A stretch of DNA of 64,000 bases, from positions 3,410,001 to 3,474,000 of the forward strand of contig NZ_CP072941.1 in NCBI RefSeq assembly GCF_018069625.1, given 5' to 3'. Shown here in pieces: positions 54,897 to 63,898 of the stretch; the stretch's first letter is position 1; each line of letters begins with the position of its first letter. A program made the position numbers and the translations under genes. The DNA comes from Streptomyces yatensis. GTDB taxonomy: Bacteria; Actinomycetota; Actinomycetes; Streptomycetales; Streptomycetaceae. A model generated the notes under the pieces. That model was not told where the DNA came from and searched no databases. It saw only the letters and a program-made list of their open reading frames with translations.

Positions 54897-56315
54897 TTAG
54901 CCCATCTCCTCCAACGCCTTGCCCTTGGTCTCCGGCACCCACTTGAGGATGAACGGGATCGAGAGCAGGGCGAAGGCTGTGTACATGACGTACGTGGCCG
55001 ACAGGTTCCAGTCCGACAGGCTCGGGAAGCTGGCGGTGATGGCCCAGTTGGCGATCCACTGGGCGGAGGCGGCGACGCCGAGCGCCGCGGCGCGGATCTT
55101 GTTCGGGAACATCTCGCCGAGCAGGACCCAGACCACCACACCCCACGAGAGGGCGAAGAAGAGCACGAAGGCGTGGGCGGCGATCAGCGCGAGGACGCCC
55201 TGGGCGTGCGGCAGCTTGCCGTCCACCAGGTGGGCCGAGAAGGCCCAGGCCACCAGGCCGAGGGAGACGGCCATGCCCACCGAGCCGATGAGCGCCAGCG
55301 GCTTGCGGCCGATCCGGTCGACGAAGATCATCGCGATCACGGTGCCGAGGATGTTGATGATCGACGTGGTGAAGGAGTAGAAGAACGAGCTGCTCGGGTC
55401 GACGCCGACGGACTGCCACAGCGTCGAGGAGTAGTAGAACGCCACGTTGATGCCGACGAGCTGCTGGAAGACCGAGAGCCCGATGCCGATCCAGACGATG
55501 GGCAGTAGACCGAACCGGCCGCCGAGGAGGTCCTTGAAGGTGGACTTCTCCTCACTGCGCATGGCCCGGTCGATCTCGGCGACCCGCACATCGAGGTCCA
55601 CGGTCTTGCCCTCGACCTCTTCGAGGACCTTCTTGGCCTGCTCGGTCCGGCCGGCGGAGATCAGGAAGCGGGGCGACTCGGGGATGGCGAAGGACAGCAG
55701 CCCGTAGAGGACGGCGGGGATGACCATGACGCCGAGCATCCACTGCCAGGCCTCCAGGCCGGCGATCTCGCCGCGCTGGTCGCCGTCGGCGAGGTTGAGG
55801 ATGCCCCAGTTGACGAGCTGGGAGATGGCGATGCCGACGACGATCGCGGCCTGCTGGAACGAGGCGAGACGGCCACGGTAGGCGGGCGGGGCGACCTCGG
55901 CGATATAGGCCGGGCCGATCACCGAGGCCATGCCGATGCCGATACCGCCGAGCACCCGCCACATGGCCAGGTCCCACAGCGAGAAGGGCAGCGCCGAGCC
56001 GACCGCGCTGATCGTGAAGAGGGCGGCGGCGATCTGCATGACGCGGATCCGGCCGATCCGGTCGGCTATCCGGCCCGCGGTGGCGGCGCCGATGGCCGAG
56101 CCGATCAGGGCGATGGCCACGACCTGGGCGAGGGCCGCGGAACCGATGTCGTACTTGCCCCGGATGGCTTCGACCGCTCCGTTGATCACCGAGCTGTCGT
56201 AGCCGAAGAGAAAGCCACCCATCGCGGCGGCGGCGGTGATGAAGATGACATGGCCGAGGTGGTCCGGCTGGGCCTTGCGGCCCTCGGCTCCCTCTGCCTG
56301 CACGGTGGTGGACAA
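54897..56315 (-). CDS. glcP: Glucose permease, MFS sugar porter
   Basis: A 472-residue, 12-helix sugar porter. Family marks: GGFLFGYDSSVINGA, RIADRIGRIRVM, PESPRFLI, QQLVGINVAFYYSS and VPETKGKALEEM. The position next to smc and ftsY matches S. coelicolor glcP (SCO5578), the main glucose uptake system needed for glucose kinase-dependent repression. TTG 56315 is the start: AGGAG lies six bases upstream. The upstream ORF extension lacks support. Confidence 0.93.
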   Translation of the reverse strand: MSTTVQAEGAEGRKAQPDHLGHVIFITAAAAMGGFLFGYDSSVINGAVEAIRGKYDIGSAALAQVVAIALIGSAIGAATAGRIADRIGRIRVMQIAAALFTISAVGSALPFSLWDLAMWRVLGGIGIGMASVIGPAYIAEVAPPAYRGRLASFQQAAIVVGIAISQLVNWGILNLADGDQRGEIAGLEAWQWMLGVMVIPAVLYGLLSFAIPESPRFLISAGRTEQAKKVLEEVEGKTVDLDVRVAEIDRAMRSEEKSTFKDLLGGRFGLLPIVWIGIGLSVFQQLVGINVAFYYSSTLWQSVGVDPSSSFFYSFTTSIINILGTVIAMIFVDRIGRKPLALIGSVGMAVSLGLVAWAFSAHLVDGKLPHAQGVLALIAAHAFVLFFALSWGVVVWVLLGEMFPNKIRAAALGVAASAQWIANWAITASFPSLSDWNLSATYVMYTAFALLSIPFILKWVPETKGKALEEMG

Positions 56316-56404
56316 CGTGAACTCCTGACGCCCGCCCGGCAACGCTGCCGGACGTGGGGGGACGGCTGGCCCTTCCAGCGGAGGCTGCCGAGGCGTCGAC
56401 CACC

Positions 56405-56520
56405 ACTTGAAGGTAAAAGCAATGTTGCTGAGACTATTCCTTCAAGTTTCGAAGTCAATAGCGTGTGACGAAGAAATCCTTCCAGCACGGCGACATGCGG
56501 CAGCATGTCTTGACTTCAAG
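56405..56520 (-). promoter_or_regulatory. glcP promoter with CTTGAAG operator-like repeats
   Basis: On the minus strand TTGACT (56458-56453) and TAGTCT (56436-56431), 16-bp spacing, form a credible -35/-10. ACTTGAAG or its complement occurs at 56405-56412, 56440-56446 and within CTTGA-CT-TCAAG (56509-56520), overlapping or flanking the promoter. ACATGC-GGCA-GCATGT at 56493-56508 is another dyad. A ROK- or GntR-type regulator is possible. Confidence 0.6.
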
Positions 56521-56531
56521 TGTTGAATCGG

Positions 56532-59500
56532 TCACCGCAAGCGCTGGCTGATGACCTTTGAGACGCCGTCACCCTGCATGGAGACGCCGTACAGCGCGTC
56601 GGCGACCTCCATCGTCCGCTTCTGGTGCGTGATCACGATCAGCTGGGAAGCCTCCTGGAGCTCCTGCATGATCCGGATCAGCCGCTGCAGATTGGTGTCG
56701 TCGAGCGCCGCCTCGACCTCGTCCATGACATAGAACGGGCTCGGCCGCGCCTTGAAGATCGACACCAGCAGGGCCACGGCGGTCAGCGAGCGCTCCCCGC
56801 CGGACAGCAGCGAGAGCCGCTTGACCTTCTTGCCCGGCGGCCGGGCCTCCACGTCCACGCCCGTGGTCAGCATGTTCTCGGGGTCGGTCAGCACCAGCCG
56901 CCCCTCCCCGCCCGGGAACAGCCGGGAGAAGACGCCCTCGAACTCGCGCGCCGTGTCCCGGTAGGCCTCCGTGAAGACCTGCTCGACCCGCTCGTCGACC
57001 TCCTTGACCACCTGGAGGAGATCGGCCCGGGTCTTCTTGAGGTCCTCCAGTTGCTCGCTCAGGAACTGATGCCGCTCCTCCAGCGCCGCGAACTCCTCCA
57101 GCGCCAGTGGATTGACCTTGCCGAGCTGCTGGTACGCGCGCTCCGCGGCCTTCAGCCGCTTCTCCTGCTGCCCCCTCACATACCGCACCGGCTGGTTGCG
57201 CGGATGCTCCGGATCCTCCGGCAGCACCTCGCCCTCGGCGGGCGGGGAGGGCGGGACGAGCTGGTCGGGGCCGTATTCGGCGATCAGCCCGGCCGGTTCG
57301 ACGCCCAGCTCCTCCAGCGCCTTGCTCTCCAGCTGCTCGATCCGCATCCGCTTCTCCGCCCCCAGCACCTCACCCCGGTGCACCGAGTCGGTGAGCTTGT
57401 CCAGCTCGCCCTTGAGGTCGCGCCCCAGGCCGCGGGCGGCATCCAGCTCCCGCTCGCGCTCGGCCTTGGCGCGCTCCGCGGCGTCCCGCTCCTGCCCGGC
57501 CCGTACCAGCGACACCTCGACATGAGCGAGCAGCTGACGGGCGCCGGAGGCCACGGCGGAGGCCACCTGGGCCTCGTGGCGCAGCCGGGCGCGCAACTGC
57601 TCGGCGCGGGCCCGGGCCTCGCGCTCGGCGCGCGCGCCCCGGTCGAGCGCGTCGGCCCGCCCCGCGAGCCCCTTGACGCGCTCCTCATGCGTACGGACCT
57701 GGAGCCGGGCCTCCATCTCGGTCTGCCGGGCGTTGGCGCCGTCAGCCGCGAGCCGGTCCCGTACGGAGGTGTCGGGCTCCTCCTCACCCGGTTGCTCCTC
57801 GGCCACCGCCAGCCGCTCGGCCAGCTCCTCCGCCTCCTCGGTCGCCCGCTCCAGCGCCTCCTCGGCCCTGGTGACGGCCGCGGCCGACCGCTCGGCCTCC
57901 CCGGCGGCCCCGCGCGCCGTCCCGGCCAGCCGGCCCAGCGACTGCGCGACCCGCGACTTCTCCCGGTCCGCCGCGCTCCGGCGCCCCGCCAGCTCCTCGA
58001 CCAGCGCCAGGCACTCGGCCCGCCGCTCCTTCGCCGCGCGCTGTGCCCCGGCCAGCTCCTCGCACCGTACGGCGAGCCGCTCGAGCTCCGCGGCCGCCTC
58101 GTCGACGGACGCCTGCACCTCCAGCAGCGAGGGCGCCCCGGCCGACCCACCCTGTGCGAAGTGCGCCCCGAGCAGATCACCCTCGGCGGTCACGGCCGTC
58201 AACTCCGGCCGCCTGGTGAGCAGTTCCTCGGCCTCCTCCAGGGTCCCGACCACCACCATGCCGTCGAGCAACCGCCTTACGGCGGGCAGCAGCGCAGCGG
58301 GCCCGGCCACCAAATCCGCCACCAGCGGGGATGTTTCGGCCGCCGCGGCCTTACCGGGCTCATCGCGGGAGACGGCCCCCTCGGGCACGGCAACCGGAAC
58401 GGTCGCCTCTCCCCCGGCGGGATGCGGCACCCGCGCGGAGACGGCCGAGGTGGACGGTCCACCGACGGCGGCGACCGTGGCACCGGGGTCCGAGGCGGAT
58501 GGGGCGCCGTCGGACGCCGGATGGGGATCGCGGCCCTCGTCCCCGGACGCCTCCGGCCGCGTCCCCGGCACCACGGGCCGGTCCGCGCCGGGCCCTACGG
58601 ACGAGCTCACGGCGCCCGTGTCGCTCCGGTTCGCGGTATCGGCGGCGGCCTGCGGCGCGCCAGGGCCGCCGGACCCCGACTCGGTACGCCGGGAGTCCGT
58701 CCCGCCGCGCCGAGAGCCGTCAGCGGAGCCGAAGGGCCCGGCTACCGCACCGTCCGGGGACCGCGTGCCCGGTACGGCGGCGGCCCCGTCCCCCGCGTCG
58801 GCGGACCCAGCCGCCCAAGCGTCCGGCGGAGGCGCGGCAGCCGGGGAACCCGCCCCGGCCGTGGCCGCTCCGGCATCCGCGCCCAATACCCCGCCCGCTT
58901 CCGAGCCACCGCCGGGCTCCGGCCCGAAGTCGGGAACAGAGGAGCTGGCCGCCGCCGGGGCAGCGCCCTCGGCCGCCGGGGCGGCGGCCGATCGCGGCGG
59001 GGTCACCTGGCCCGGCTCGCCCGGCACGCCCCCCTCGGCGCGCGTCCCCGGCACGAGGGCGGCGCCGCCCGGCTCGGGCTCACTGGCGGCGGCGTACGGC
59101 GCGGGCTCACCCGAGGCGGCGTGCGGTGCGGGCCCACCGGAGGCCGCACCCGGCACGGGCCCACCAGAGGCCGCGTGCGGGGCGGGCTCACCCGAGGCGG
59201 CACGCGAAGCGGGCCCACCCGAAGCCGCACCCGGCGCCGATTCACCCGAAACGGCGTGCGGTGCGCCCGAACCGCCCGGCTCCGCGGCGGTGCCCGGGGG
59301 CTCCGCTCGGTCGGGGGCGGCCGTGGTCACGTCGGGGGCGGCCGTGGTCAGGAGGAGGGCGGCTCGGCCGGCGTCGTCGGCGCGCAGGAGGCGGATCGCC
59401 TCGGCCGCCGCGCGGGGGCCGGTGACGGCGATCGCGTCGGCGGCGGCGCCCAGGGCCGCGGCGACGGGCACCTCGAAGCCCGGGGTGACGGTGAGGAGTT

Positions 59501-61058
59501 CGGCGGCGGGGCCCAGCAGTCCGCCGAGGCGGTCGGCGGCGGCCAGCAGGGCACCCGTGCCGTCCTTACGGCGCAGGCCGAGGGCGAGGGCGTCATGGCG
59601 GGCGGAGGTCGCGGCGCGCTCCCGCTCGGCGGCCGTGGCGGCCTCGCGGGCCTGGCTCAGCGCGGCCTCCGCCTCGGCCAGCTCACGCTTGGCGGCCTCA
59701 TGGCGCTCCGCCAGTTCCGCGTCGTCCGCGTCGAGTCCGTCGACCTCCGCCTTGAGCTGCTCGTACTCCTCCTGCGCGGCGACCGCCCGGGTCTGTGCCT
59801 CGTCCCGGGACGCGGCCAGCCGCTCGATCTCGGCGCGCGCCGAACCGGCCCGGCTGCGGGCCGCGTTCACCTGGCCCTGGAGCCGGGCCAGCCCTTCGCG
59901 GCGGTCGGCGATGGCGCGCGCCACGTCCTTCAGACGGCGCTCCTCGTCGGCCAGGCCGCGCTCCAGCTCGGCCCGGTGCGCCACGGTGTCCTCCAGCGCC
60001 CGGCTCGCCGCCTCCAGGGCGGCCTCCAGCTCCGCCTCCTGCTCCCGGATGCGGGCCGCCTCGCGCTCCATGTCCTCCGGGTCGCGGCCGCGCCGCTCCT
60101 CCCCGGGGGCGGAAGTGGCGCTCTTGACCCGGGCGTCCGCCAGGCTGATCGTGCCGCGCACCCGCTCGGCGAGCTGCGAGAGCTCGTACCAGGTCTGCTG
60201 GGCGTCCCGGAGCCGGGGGGCGAGCTGCCGCACCTGCTCCTCCAGCGCCGCCTCGCGCTGCTGGGCACCCCGCAGCTCGGCCTCGGCGGCCTCCTTGCGC
60301 CGCTTGAGCTCGGCCTCGTCGGCGATCTCGGCGCGCAGCGCCTCGCGCAGGGTCACCAAGTCGTCGGCGAGCAGGCGCAGCCGGGCGTCGCGCAGATCGG
60401 CCTGGATGACGGCGGCCCGCCGGGCCACCGCGGCCTGCCGACCGAGCGGCTTGAGCTGGCGGCGCAACTCGTCGGTGAGGTCCTGGACGCGTGCGAGGTT
60501 GGCCTGCATGGCGTCCAGCTTCCGCAGCGCCTTCTCCTTGCGCTTGCGGTGCTTGAGGACGCCCGCGGCCTCCTCGATGAAGGCGCGGCGGCCGGTCGGG
60601 TCGGCGTGCAGCACCCCGTCGAGCTGGCCCTGCCCGACGATGACGTGCATCTCACGGCCGATGCCGGAGTCGGAGAGCAGCTCCTGGATGTCCAGCAGCC
60701 GGCAGGTGTCCCCGTTGATCTGGTACTCGCTGCCGCCGTTGCGGAACATGATCCGCGTGATGGTGACTTCGGCGTAGTCGATCGGCAGCGCGCCGTCCGC
60801 GTTGTCGATGGTGAGCGAGACCTCGGCGCGGCCGAGCGGGGGACGGCCGGTGGTCCCGGCGAAGATGACGTCCTCCATCTTGCCGCCGCGCAGGGACTTG
60901 GCACCCTGTTCGCCCATGACCCAGGAAAGGGCGTCCACGACATTGGACTTGCCCGAGCCGTTGGGACCGACGACGCAGGTGATACCCGGCTCGAACCGGA
61001 GCGTCGTGGCGGAGGCGAAGGATTTGAACCCTCGCAGGGTCAGGCTCTTGAGATGCAC
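56532..61058 (-). CDS. smc: Chromosome segregation protein SMC with large hinge insertion
   Basis: A 1508-residue SMC ATPase; Streptomyces relatives are near 1190. N-terminal head with GPNGSGKSN (31-39), coiled coils, a hinge, returning coiled coil, and C-terminal head with LSLLSGGERSL and VMDEVEAAL. Between the two halves of the hinge (after RAALLL, about residue 570, to about residue 910 at TSPLVADLVAGP) lie roughly 340 Ala/Gly/Pro/Ser-rich residues including six 9-residue repeats. The head motifs and flanking hinge are otherwise normal. GTG 61058 matches conserved SMC starts. It condenses and segregates chromosomes during sporulation septation. Confidence 0.93.
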   Translation of the reverse strand: MHLKSLTLRGFKSFASATTLRFEPGITCVVGPNGSGKSNVVDALSWVMGEQGAKSLRGGKMEDVIFAGTTGRPPLGRAEVSLTIDNADGALPIDYAEVTITRIMFRNGGSEYQINGDTCRLLDIQELLSDSGIGREMHVIVGQGQLDGVLHADPTGRRAFIEEAAGVLKHRKRKEKALRKLDAMQANLARVQDLTDELRRQLKPLGRQAAVARRAAVIQADLRDARLRLLADDLVTLREALRAEIADEAELKRRKEAAEAELRGAQQREAALEEQVRQLAPRLRDAQQTWYELSQLAERVRGTISLADARVKSATSAPGEERRGRDPEDMEREAARIREQEAELEAALEAASRALEDTVAHRAELERGLADEERRLKDVARAIADRREGLARLQGQVNAARSRAGSARAEIERLAASRDEAQTRAVAAQEEYEQLKAEVDGLDADDAELAERHEAAKRELAEAEAALSQAREAATAAERERAATSARHDALALGLRRKDGTGALLAAADRLGGLLGPAAELLTVTPGFEVPVAAALGAAADAIAVTGPRAAAEAIRLLRADDAGRAALLLTTAAPDVTTAAPDRAEPPGTAAEPGGSGAPHAVSGESAPGAASGGPASRAASGEPAPHAASGGPVPGAASGGPAPHAASGEPAPYAAASEPEPGGAALVPGTRAEGGVPGEPGQVTPPRSAAAPAAEGAAPAAASSSVPDFGPEPGGGSEAGGVLGADAGAATAGAGSPAAAPPPDAWAAGSADAGDGAAAVPGTRSPDGAVAGPFGSADGSRRGGTDSRRTESGSGGPGAPQAAADTANRSDTGAVSSSVGPGADRPVVPGTRPEASGDEGRDPHPASDGAPSASDPGATVAAVGGPSTSAVSARVPHPAGGEATVPVAVPEGAVSRDEPGKAAAAETSPLVADLVAGPAALLPAVRRLLDGMVVVGTLEEAEELLTRRPELTAVTAEGDLLGAHFAQGGSAGAPSLLEVQASVDEAAAELERLAVRCEELAGAQRAAKERRAECLALVEELAGRRSAADREKSRVAQSLGRLAGTARGAAGEAERSAAAVTRAEEALERATEEAEELAERLAVAEEQPGEEEPDTSVRDRLAADGANARQTEMEARLQVRTHEERVKGLAGRADALDRGARAEREARARAEQLRARLRHEAQVASAVASGARQLLAHVEVSLVRAGQERDAAERAKAERERELDAARGLGRDLKGELDKLTDSVHRGEVLGAEKRMRIEQLESKALEELGVEPAGLIAEYGPDQLVPPSPPAEGEVLPEDPEHPRNQPVRYVRGQQEKRLKAAERAYQQLGKVNPLALEEFAALEERHQFLSEQLEDLKKTRADLLQVVKEVDERVEQVFTEAYRDTAREFEGVFSRLFPGGEGRLVLTDPENMLTTGVDVEARPPGKKVKRLSLLSGGERSLTAVALLVSIFKARPSPFYVMDEVEAALDDTNLQRLIRIMQELQEASQLIVITHQKRTMEVADALYGVSMQGDGVSKVISQRLR
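59101..59262 (-). repeat. 27-bp tandem repeats inside the SMC hinge insertion
   Basis: Six units start at 59101, 59128, 59155, 59182, 59209 and 59236. They encode the 9-residue AAS-G-(E/G)-P-(A/V)-P-x pattern on the minus strand. The exact 27-base register suggests recent expansion by slippage. Confidence 0.85.
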
Positions 61059-61296
61059 GCCATTGGACTCTACCCGCCACCCCTCTTCCGGCACCGTCCC
61101 GTGACGGTGGCGGCGCGCTCCCGTCCCGGCTTTTTCTCGGTTTCAGCAATGATCGGTTTCACCGCTGGGAGAGAGGGGCACATCAGTCGGTAAGGGTGGC
61201 TCGGAGACCACTTGGGAGACGACGAAGGGACGCCGAGGCGTCCCTTGAAGGTTCTCAAGCGGCTGACGATGCAGCCCGACCGGCCCTTGGGCTGGG

Positions 61297-61506
61297 TCAG
61301 GCGAGCGCAGGCTCCGCCTGGGATACGTCGATGCTTTCGAGCAGCGAGTCGCCGTGGTGGTGAGCGGCGGCGGACAGTGCGTCGTTCTCGGCCTGAATCC
61401 GGACGAGCTCGGATTCAAGATCCTGGACGCGCTGCTGAAGCCGTCGCATCTCGGCGAGGACTCGGGGGTCGGAACCGCCGACGTAACCGAGAAGCGCCTT
61501 TGCCAT
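61297..61506 (-). CDS. Small conserved coiled-coil protein
   Basis: A 69-residue protein, MAKALLGYVGGSDPR start, with a heptad-like stretch (LAEMRRLQQRVQDLESELVRIQAENDAL) and a short C-terminal tail. Homologues with the same N-terminus occur across Streptomyces. GGAGG lies ten bases before ATG 61506. Function unknown; a self-associating regulator is plausible. Confidence 0.85.
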   Translation of the reverse strand: MAKALLGYVGGSDPRVLAEMRRLQQRVQDLESELVRIQAENDALSAAAHHHGDSLLESIDVSQAEPALA

Positions 61507-61881
61507 GATGGATGGTCCTCCACACTGAGTGACCGACCGAAGCGGTGGTGGGTCGTGAGGGAATTTGCACCCGCGATGCTTGCCGAAATTACTACCGTGC
61601 TGCGCGGCAAACCGTTAAGGTGCGCGGGGCTTCCAGCGTCTCACCAATTGGTTTGAGGGTCAACACGATCACATGCCGACGGGGCCGCAAGGGCCGAGAG
61701 CACACGGGCGGCGGACGGTGCCGGCCCCTCTCCAGAGGACCCATGGCGGTCGGGGATCTTCCGTGACACCGCAGCCTTCCACGGCGCGGCGCCGTTGGCA
61801 ACCATCAGCCGATTTCTGCTCACCGTGCGCAGGGAAGGCATGGTCAGCGGGGTGCCGCGGAGGGTGCCTCCGGTGAGTTGA
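61507..61881. promoter_or_regulatory. Upstream region of the coiled-coil gene with a promoter candidate
   Basis: The 375 bp after acyP contain, on the minus strand, TTAACG (61618-61613) and TAGTAA (61594-61589), 18-bp spacing, as a promoter for the small gene, and another TTGACC near 61670. The stretch is lower in GC than the rest. No ORF with support and no clear RNA gene was seen. Confidence 0.45.
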
Positions 61882-62163
61882 TCAACGGATTTCGAAGGTG
61901 TCGTAACCACCGCGCGGTGTGTCCCAGATCTCGGTGATTCCCTCGACTTTCCCGGGCGTGTCGCCATCCCGGAGCCATTCGAGCAGCTGTTCGCATTCCG
62001 CACGCGGGCCCTCCGCGACCACCTGCACCCGCCCGTCGGCGAGGTTGGAGGCAAAGCCGACGAGGGCCCCGATACGCAGCGCGTTGGCCCGGGTGTACCA
62101 GCGGAAGCCGACGCCCTGGACGCGGCCGCGGACCCACACGGTGAGGCGGACTCTCTCGTTCAT
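61882..62163 (-). CDS. acyP: Acylphosphatase
   Basis: A 93-residue acylphosphatase hydrolysing carboxyl-phosphate bonds. Catalytic Arg in [18 protein letters not shown] and Asn in [17 protein letters not shown] are present. ATG 62163. It lies between mutM-side genes and smc as in S. coelicolor. Confidence 0.95.
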   Translation of the reverse strand: MNERVRLTVWVRGRVQGVGFRWYTRANALRIGALVGFASNLADGRVQVVAEGPRAECEQLLEWLRDGDTPGKVEGITEIWDTPRGGYDTFEIR

Positions 62164-62272
62164 ACGCGCACGCTAACCCCACGCGCGAGCAGGCGCTAAA
62201 CCATCCAATTAGCAACTGTGCACGCGCGTTGGGGCCCGAATGGCGTACAGTCCCGGCTCAACGAGACTCACC

Positions 62273-62312
62273 CACACGAGTGATACATGGCTCGCGCACA
62301 CGAGTGACACAT
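62273..62312. repeat. 24-bp-spaced direct repeat upstream of the CAP protein gene
   Basis: CACACGAGTGATACAT (62273-62288) and CACACGAGTGACACAT (62297-62312) match at 15 of 16 bases with a 24-base period, about two helical turns. They lie 43-82 bases before the ATG, a typical place for activator or repressor binding. The second includes GACAC, a core of the WhiA site. Confidence 0.65.
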
Positions 62313-62354
62313 TTCGAGCGACTTTTGACGCCGAGAACACAAGGAAGGCAGGAG

Positions 62355-63278
62355 ATGGGCCGCCATCGACGATCTGCCCCCGGGGCCGTGGCGCACGACG
62401 CCATCGCAGGCCGCCACCGGGGACCGCACCGGAGCCCCCTCGCTCCGGTCCGGACCGGACTGTTGGGCGTGTCCGCCGCCGTCGCGGTCGGCGCGGTGGC
62501 GATGGCCTCCGGACTCGTTCCGGGCGACGGCTACCAATTGGGCGGGGGCAATGACTCCGCCGGACAGGTCCAGGCGGGCGGTCCCACCGACTCGGGCCTG
62601 GAGACACAGGGCTCGCAGTCCGCGGCCCCCACCGGCCGCGGCTCGGTGCCGCCCAGCCGCGGCGACGACCGCCCTCACGCACCCTCCACAACTCCCTCCA
62701 AGACCCCTCCCAAGCCCTCCAGCCCCCCTTCCACCCGACCGCCGGAGCAGCCGGGGCCCTCCGCGCCCTCAGGGAGCGCCGGAAACAACGGAAACGGAAA
62801 CGGCAAGGGCGGCTCCAAGGGCGCCGGGCACGGGAAGCCGTCCCGTACGCCCACGACGGAGCCGACCGCACCCGCGCCCCCCGCGGAGTCGGCCGGCCCC
62901 GAGACCGCCTCGGAGACCGAGGTCCTCACCCTCGTCAACCAAGAGCGCGAGAAGGCCGGCTGCGCCCCCGTGACGGCCGACCCCAAACTCGCCCAGTTGG
63001 CCGAGGACTTCAGCGAGGACATGTCCCTGCGCCAGTTCTTCGACCACATCAGCCCCGACGGCGACAGCCCCTGGGACCGCGCCGAGAGCGCGGGCATCCT
63101 GGACCTGGGCGGGGAGAACATCGCCCGCGGCCAGTCGGACGCACAGGCGGTCATGGACTCCTGGATGAACAGCTCCGGCCACCGCGCCAACATCCTCAAC
63201 TGCTCGTTCAAGCGGCTGGGCGTCGGCACCCACTTCGGCACCGGCGGCCCCTGGTGGACCCAGGACTTCGGCTACTGA
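62355..63278 (+). CDS. Secreted CAP/SCP domain protein
   Basis: A 307-residue protein with a basic N-terminus, a membrane-spanning/signal segment (TGLLGVSAAVAVGAVAMASG), a long Pro/Ser/Thr/Gly/Lys linker and a CAP domain (ETEVLTLVNQEREKAGCAPV, FFDHISPDGDSPWDRAESAG, ENIARGQ, SSGHRANILN). CAP proteins are secreted and sterol- or cell-wall-associated in some systems. AAGGAAGGCAGGAG precedes ATG 62355. Confidence 0.92.
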   Translation: MGRHRRSAPGAVAHDAIAGRHRGPHRSPLAPVRTGLLGVSAAVAVGAVAMASGLVPGDGYQLGGGNDSAGQVQAGGPTDSGLETQGSQSAAPTGRGSVPPSRGDDRPHAPSTTPSKTPPKPSSPPSTRPPEQPGPSAPSGSAGNNGNGNGKGGSKGAGHGKPSRTPTTEPTAPAPPAESAGPETASETEVLTLVNQEREKAGCAPVTADPKLAQLAEDFSEDMSLRQFFDHISPDGDSPWDRAESAGILDLGGENIARGQSDAQAVMDSWMNSSGHRANILNCSFKRLGVGTHFGTGGPWWTQDFGY

Positions 63279-63314
63279 GCGCCTGAGCGGGCGACCACAG
63301 CCCGTCACCCGCCG

Positions 63315-63344
63315 AGCCCGGGGCGTATGCATGCGCCCCGGGCT
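63315..63344. terminator. Perfect 11-bp hairpin after the CAP protein gene
   Basis: AGCCCGGGGCG (63315-63325) and CGCCCCGGGCT (63334-63344) surround an eight-base loop. Likely the transcription terminator. Confidence 0.75.
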
Positions 63345-63424
63345 TCGCATGCGCCCGTAGCTGCATACTCACCATGCGAAAGCGCACCCCTGGAGTCAGC
63401 GCTGAGTGCGCGTATGGTGTGTGC

Positions 63425-63898
63425 ATGGACTGTGAACGCACTGGCGCGGCGTCCTCCACGGCCGACGCGGAGAACCTGGCCTTCGACGTGTTCGCCCGCG
63501 CCTGCCCCTCGCGCGGCACGCTGGAGCATGTCACCGGAAAATGGGGCGGTCTCATCCTGGGCGCGCTCCACGACGGCAGCTTCCGCTTCAACGAGTTGCG
63601 GCGGCGGGTCGACGGGGTCAGCGAGAAGATGCTGTCCCAGACGCTGCACGCGCTGGAGCGCGACGGTCTGGTGCACCGCGAGGCCCAGCCGACCAACCCG
63701 CCCCGCGTGGACTACCGGCTGACCCCGCTGGGCAGCGCGGTCGCCGAGCGGCTGCTGGCCCTGATCGATCTGGTCGAGGACCGGATGCCCGAGGTGCTGA
63801 GCGCCCAGGAGCGCTATGACACCGTGCGCGCCGAGAGCGGCGAGACGGCCGGGCGGGACGACGGCCGGGCCGCGATGGCCGGGCGCGGCGGGCGCTGA
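63425..63898 (+). CDS. HxlR family transcriptional regulator
   Basis: A 157-residue winged-helix regulator of the HxlR type: Cys near the N-terminus (MDCERTG), [45 protein letters not shown] and VDYRLTPLG. An upstream in-frame ATG at 63374 exists; neither has a ribosome site, and TATGGT just before 63425 may be a -10 for a leaderless message. Its last 85 bases overlap the end of mutM on the opposite strand. Confidence 0.82.
   Translation: MDCERTGAASSTADAENLAFDVFARACPSRGTLEHVTGKWGGLILGALHDGSFRFNELRRRVDGVSEKMLSQTLHALERDGLVHREAQPTNPPRVDYRLTPLGSAVAERLLALIDLVEDRMPEVLSAQERYDTVRAESGETAGRDDGRAAMAGRGGR

Noticed and set aside
53752..55141. Minus-strand ORFs opposite the LLM oxidoreductase
   Set aside because: Shadow frames without ribosome sites; the + strand protein is a clear luciferase-like enzyme.
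56625..61193. A 1522-codon open frame antisense to smc
   Set aside because: It is the shadow of a long GC-rich gene; the translation has no domains and the real SMC motifs are on the minus strand.
61641..62054. A minus-strand ORF overlapping acyP
   Set aside because: It is out of frame with the clear acylphosphatase and has no supporting features.
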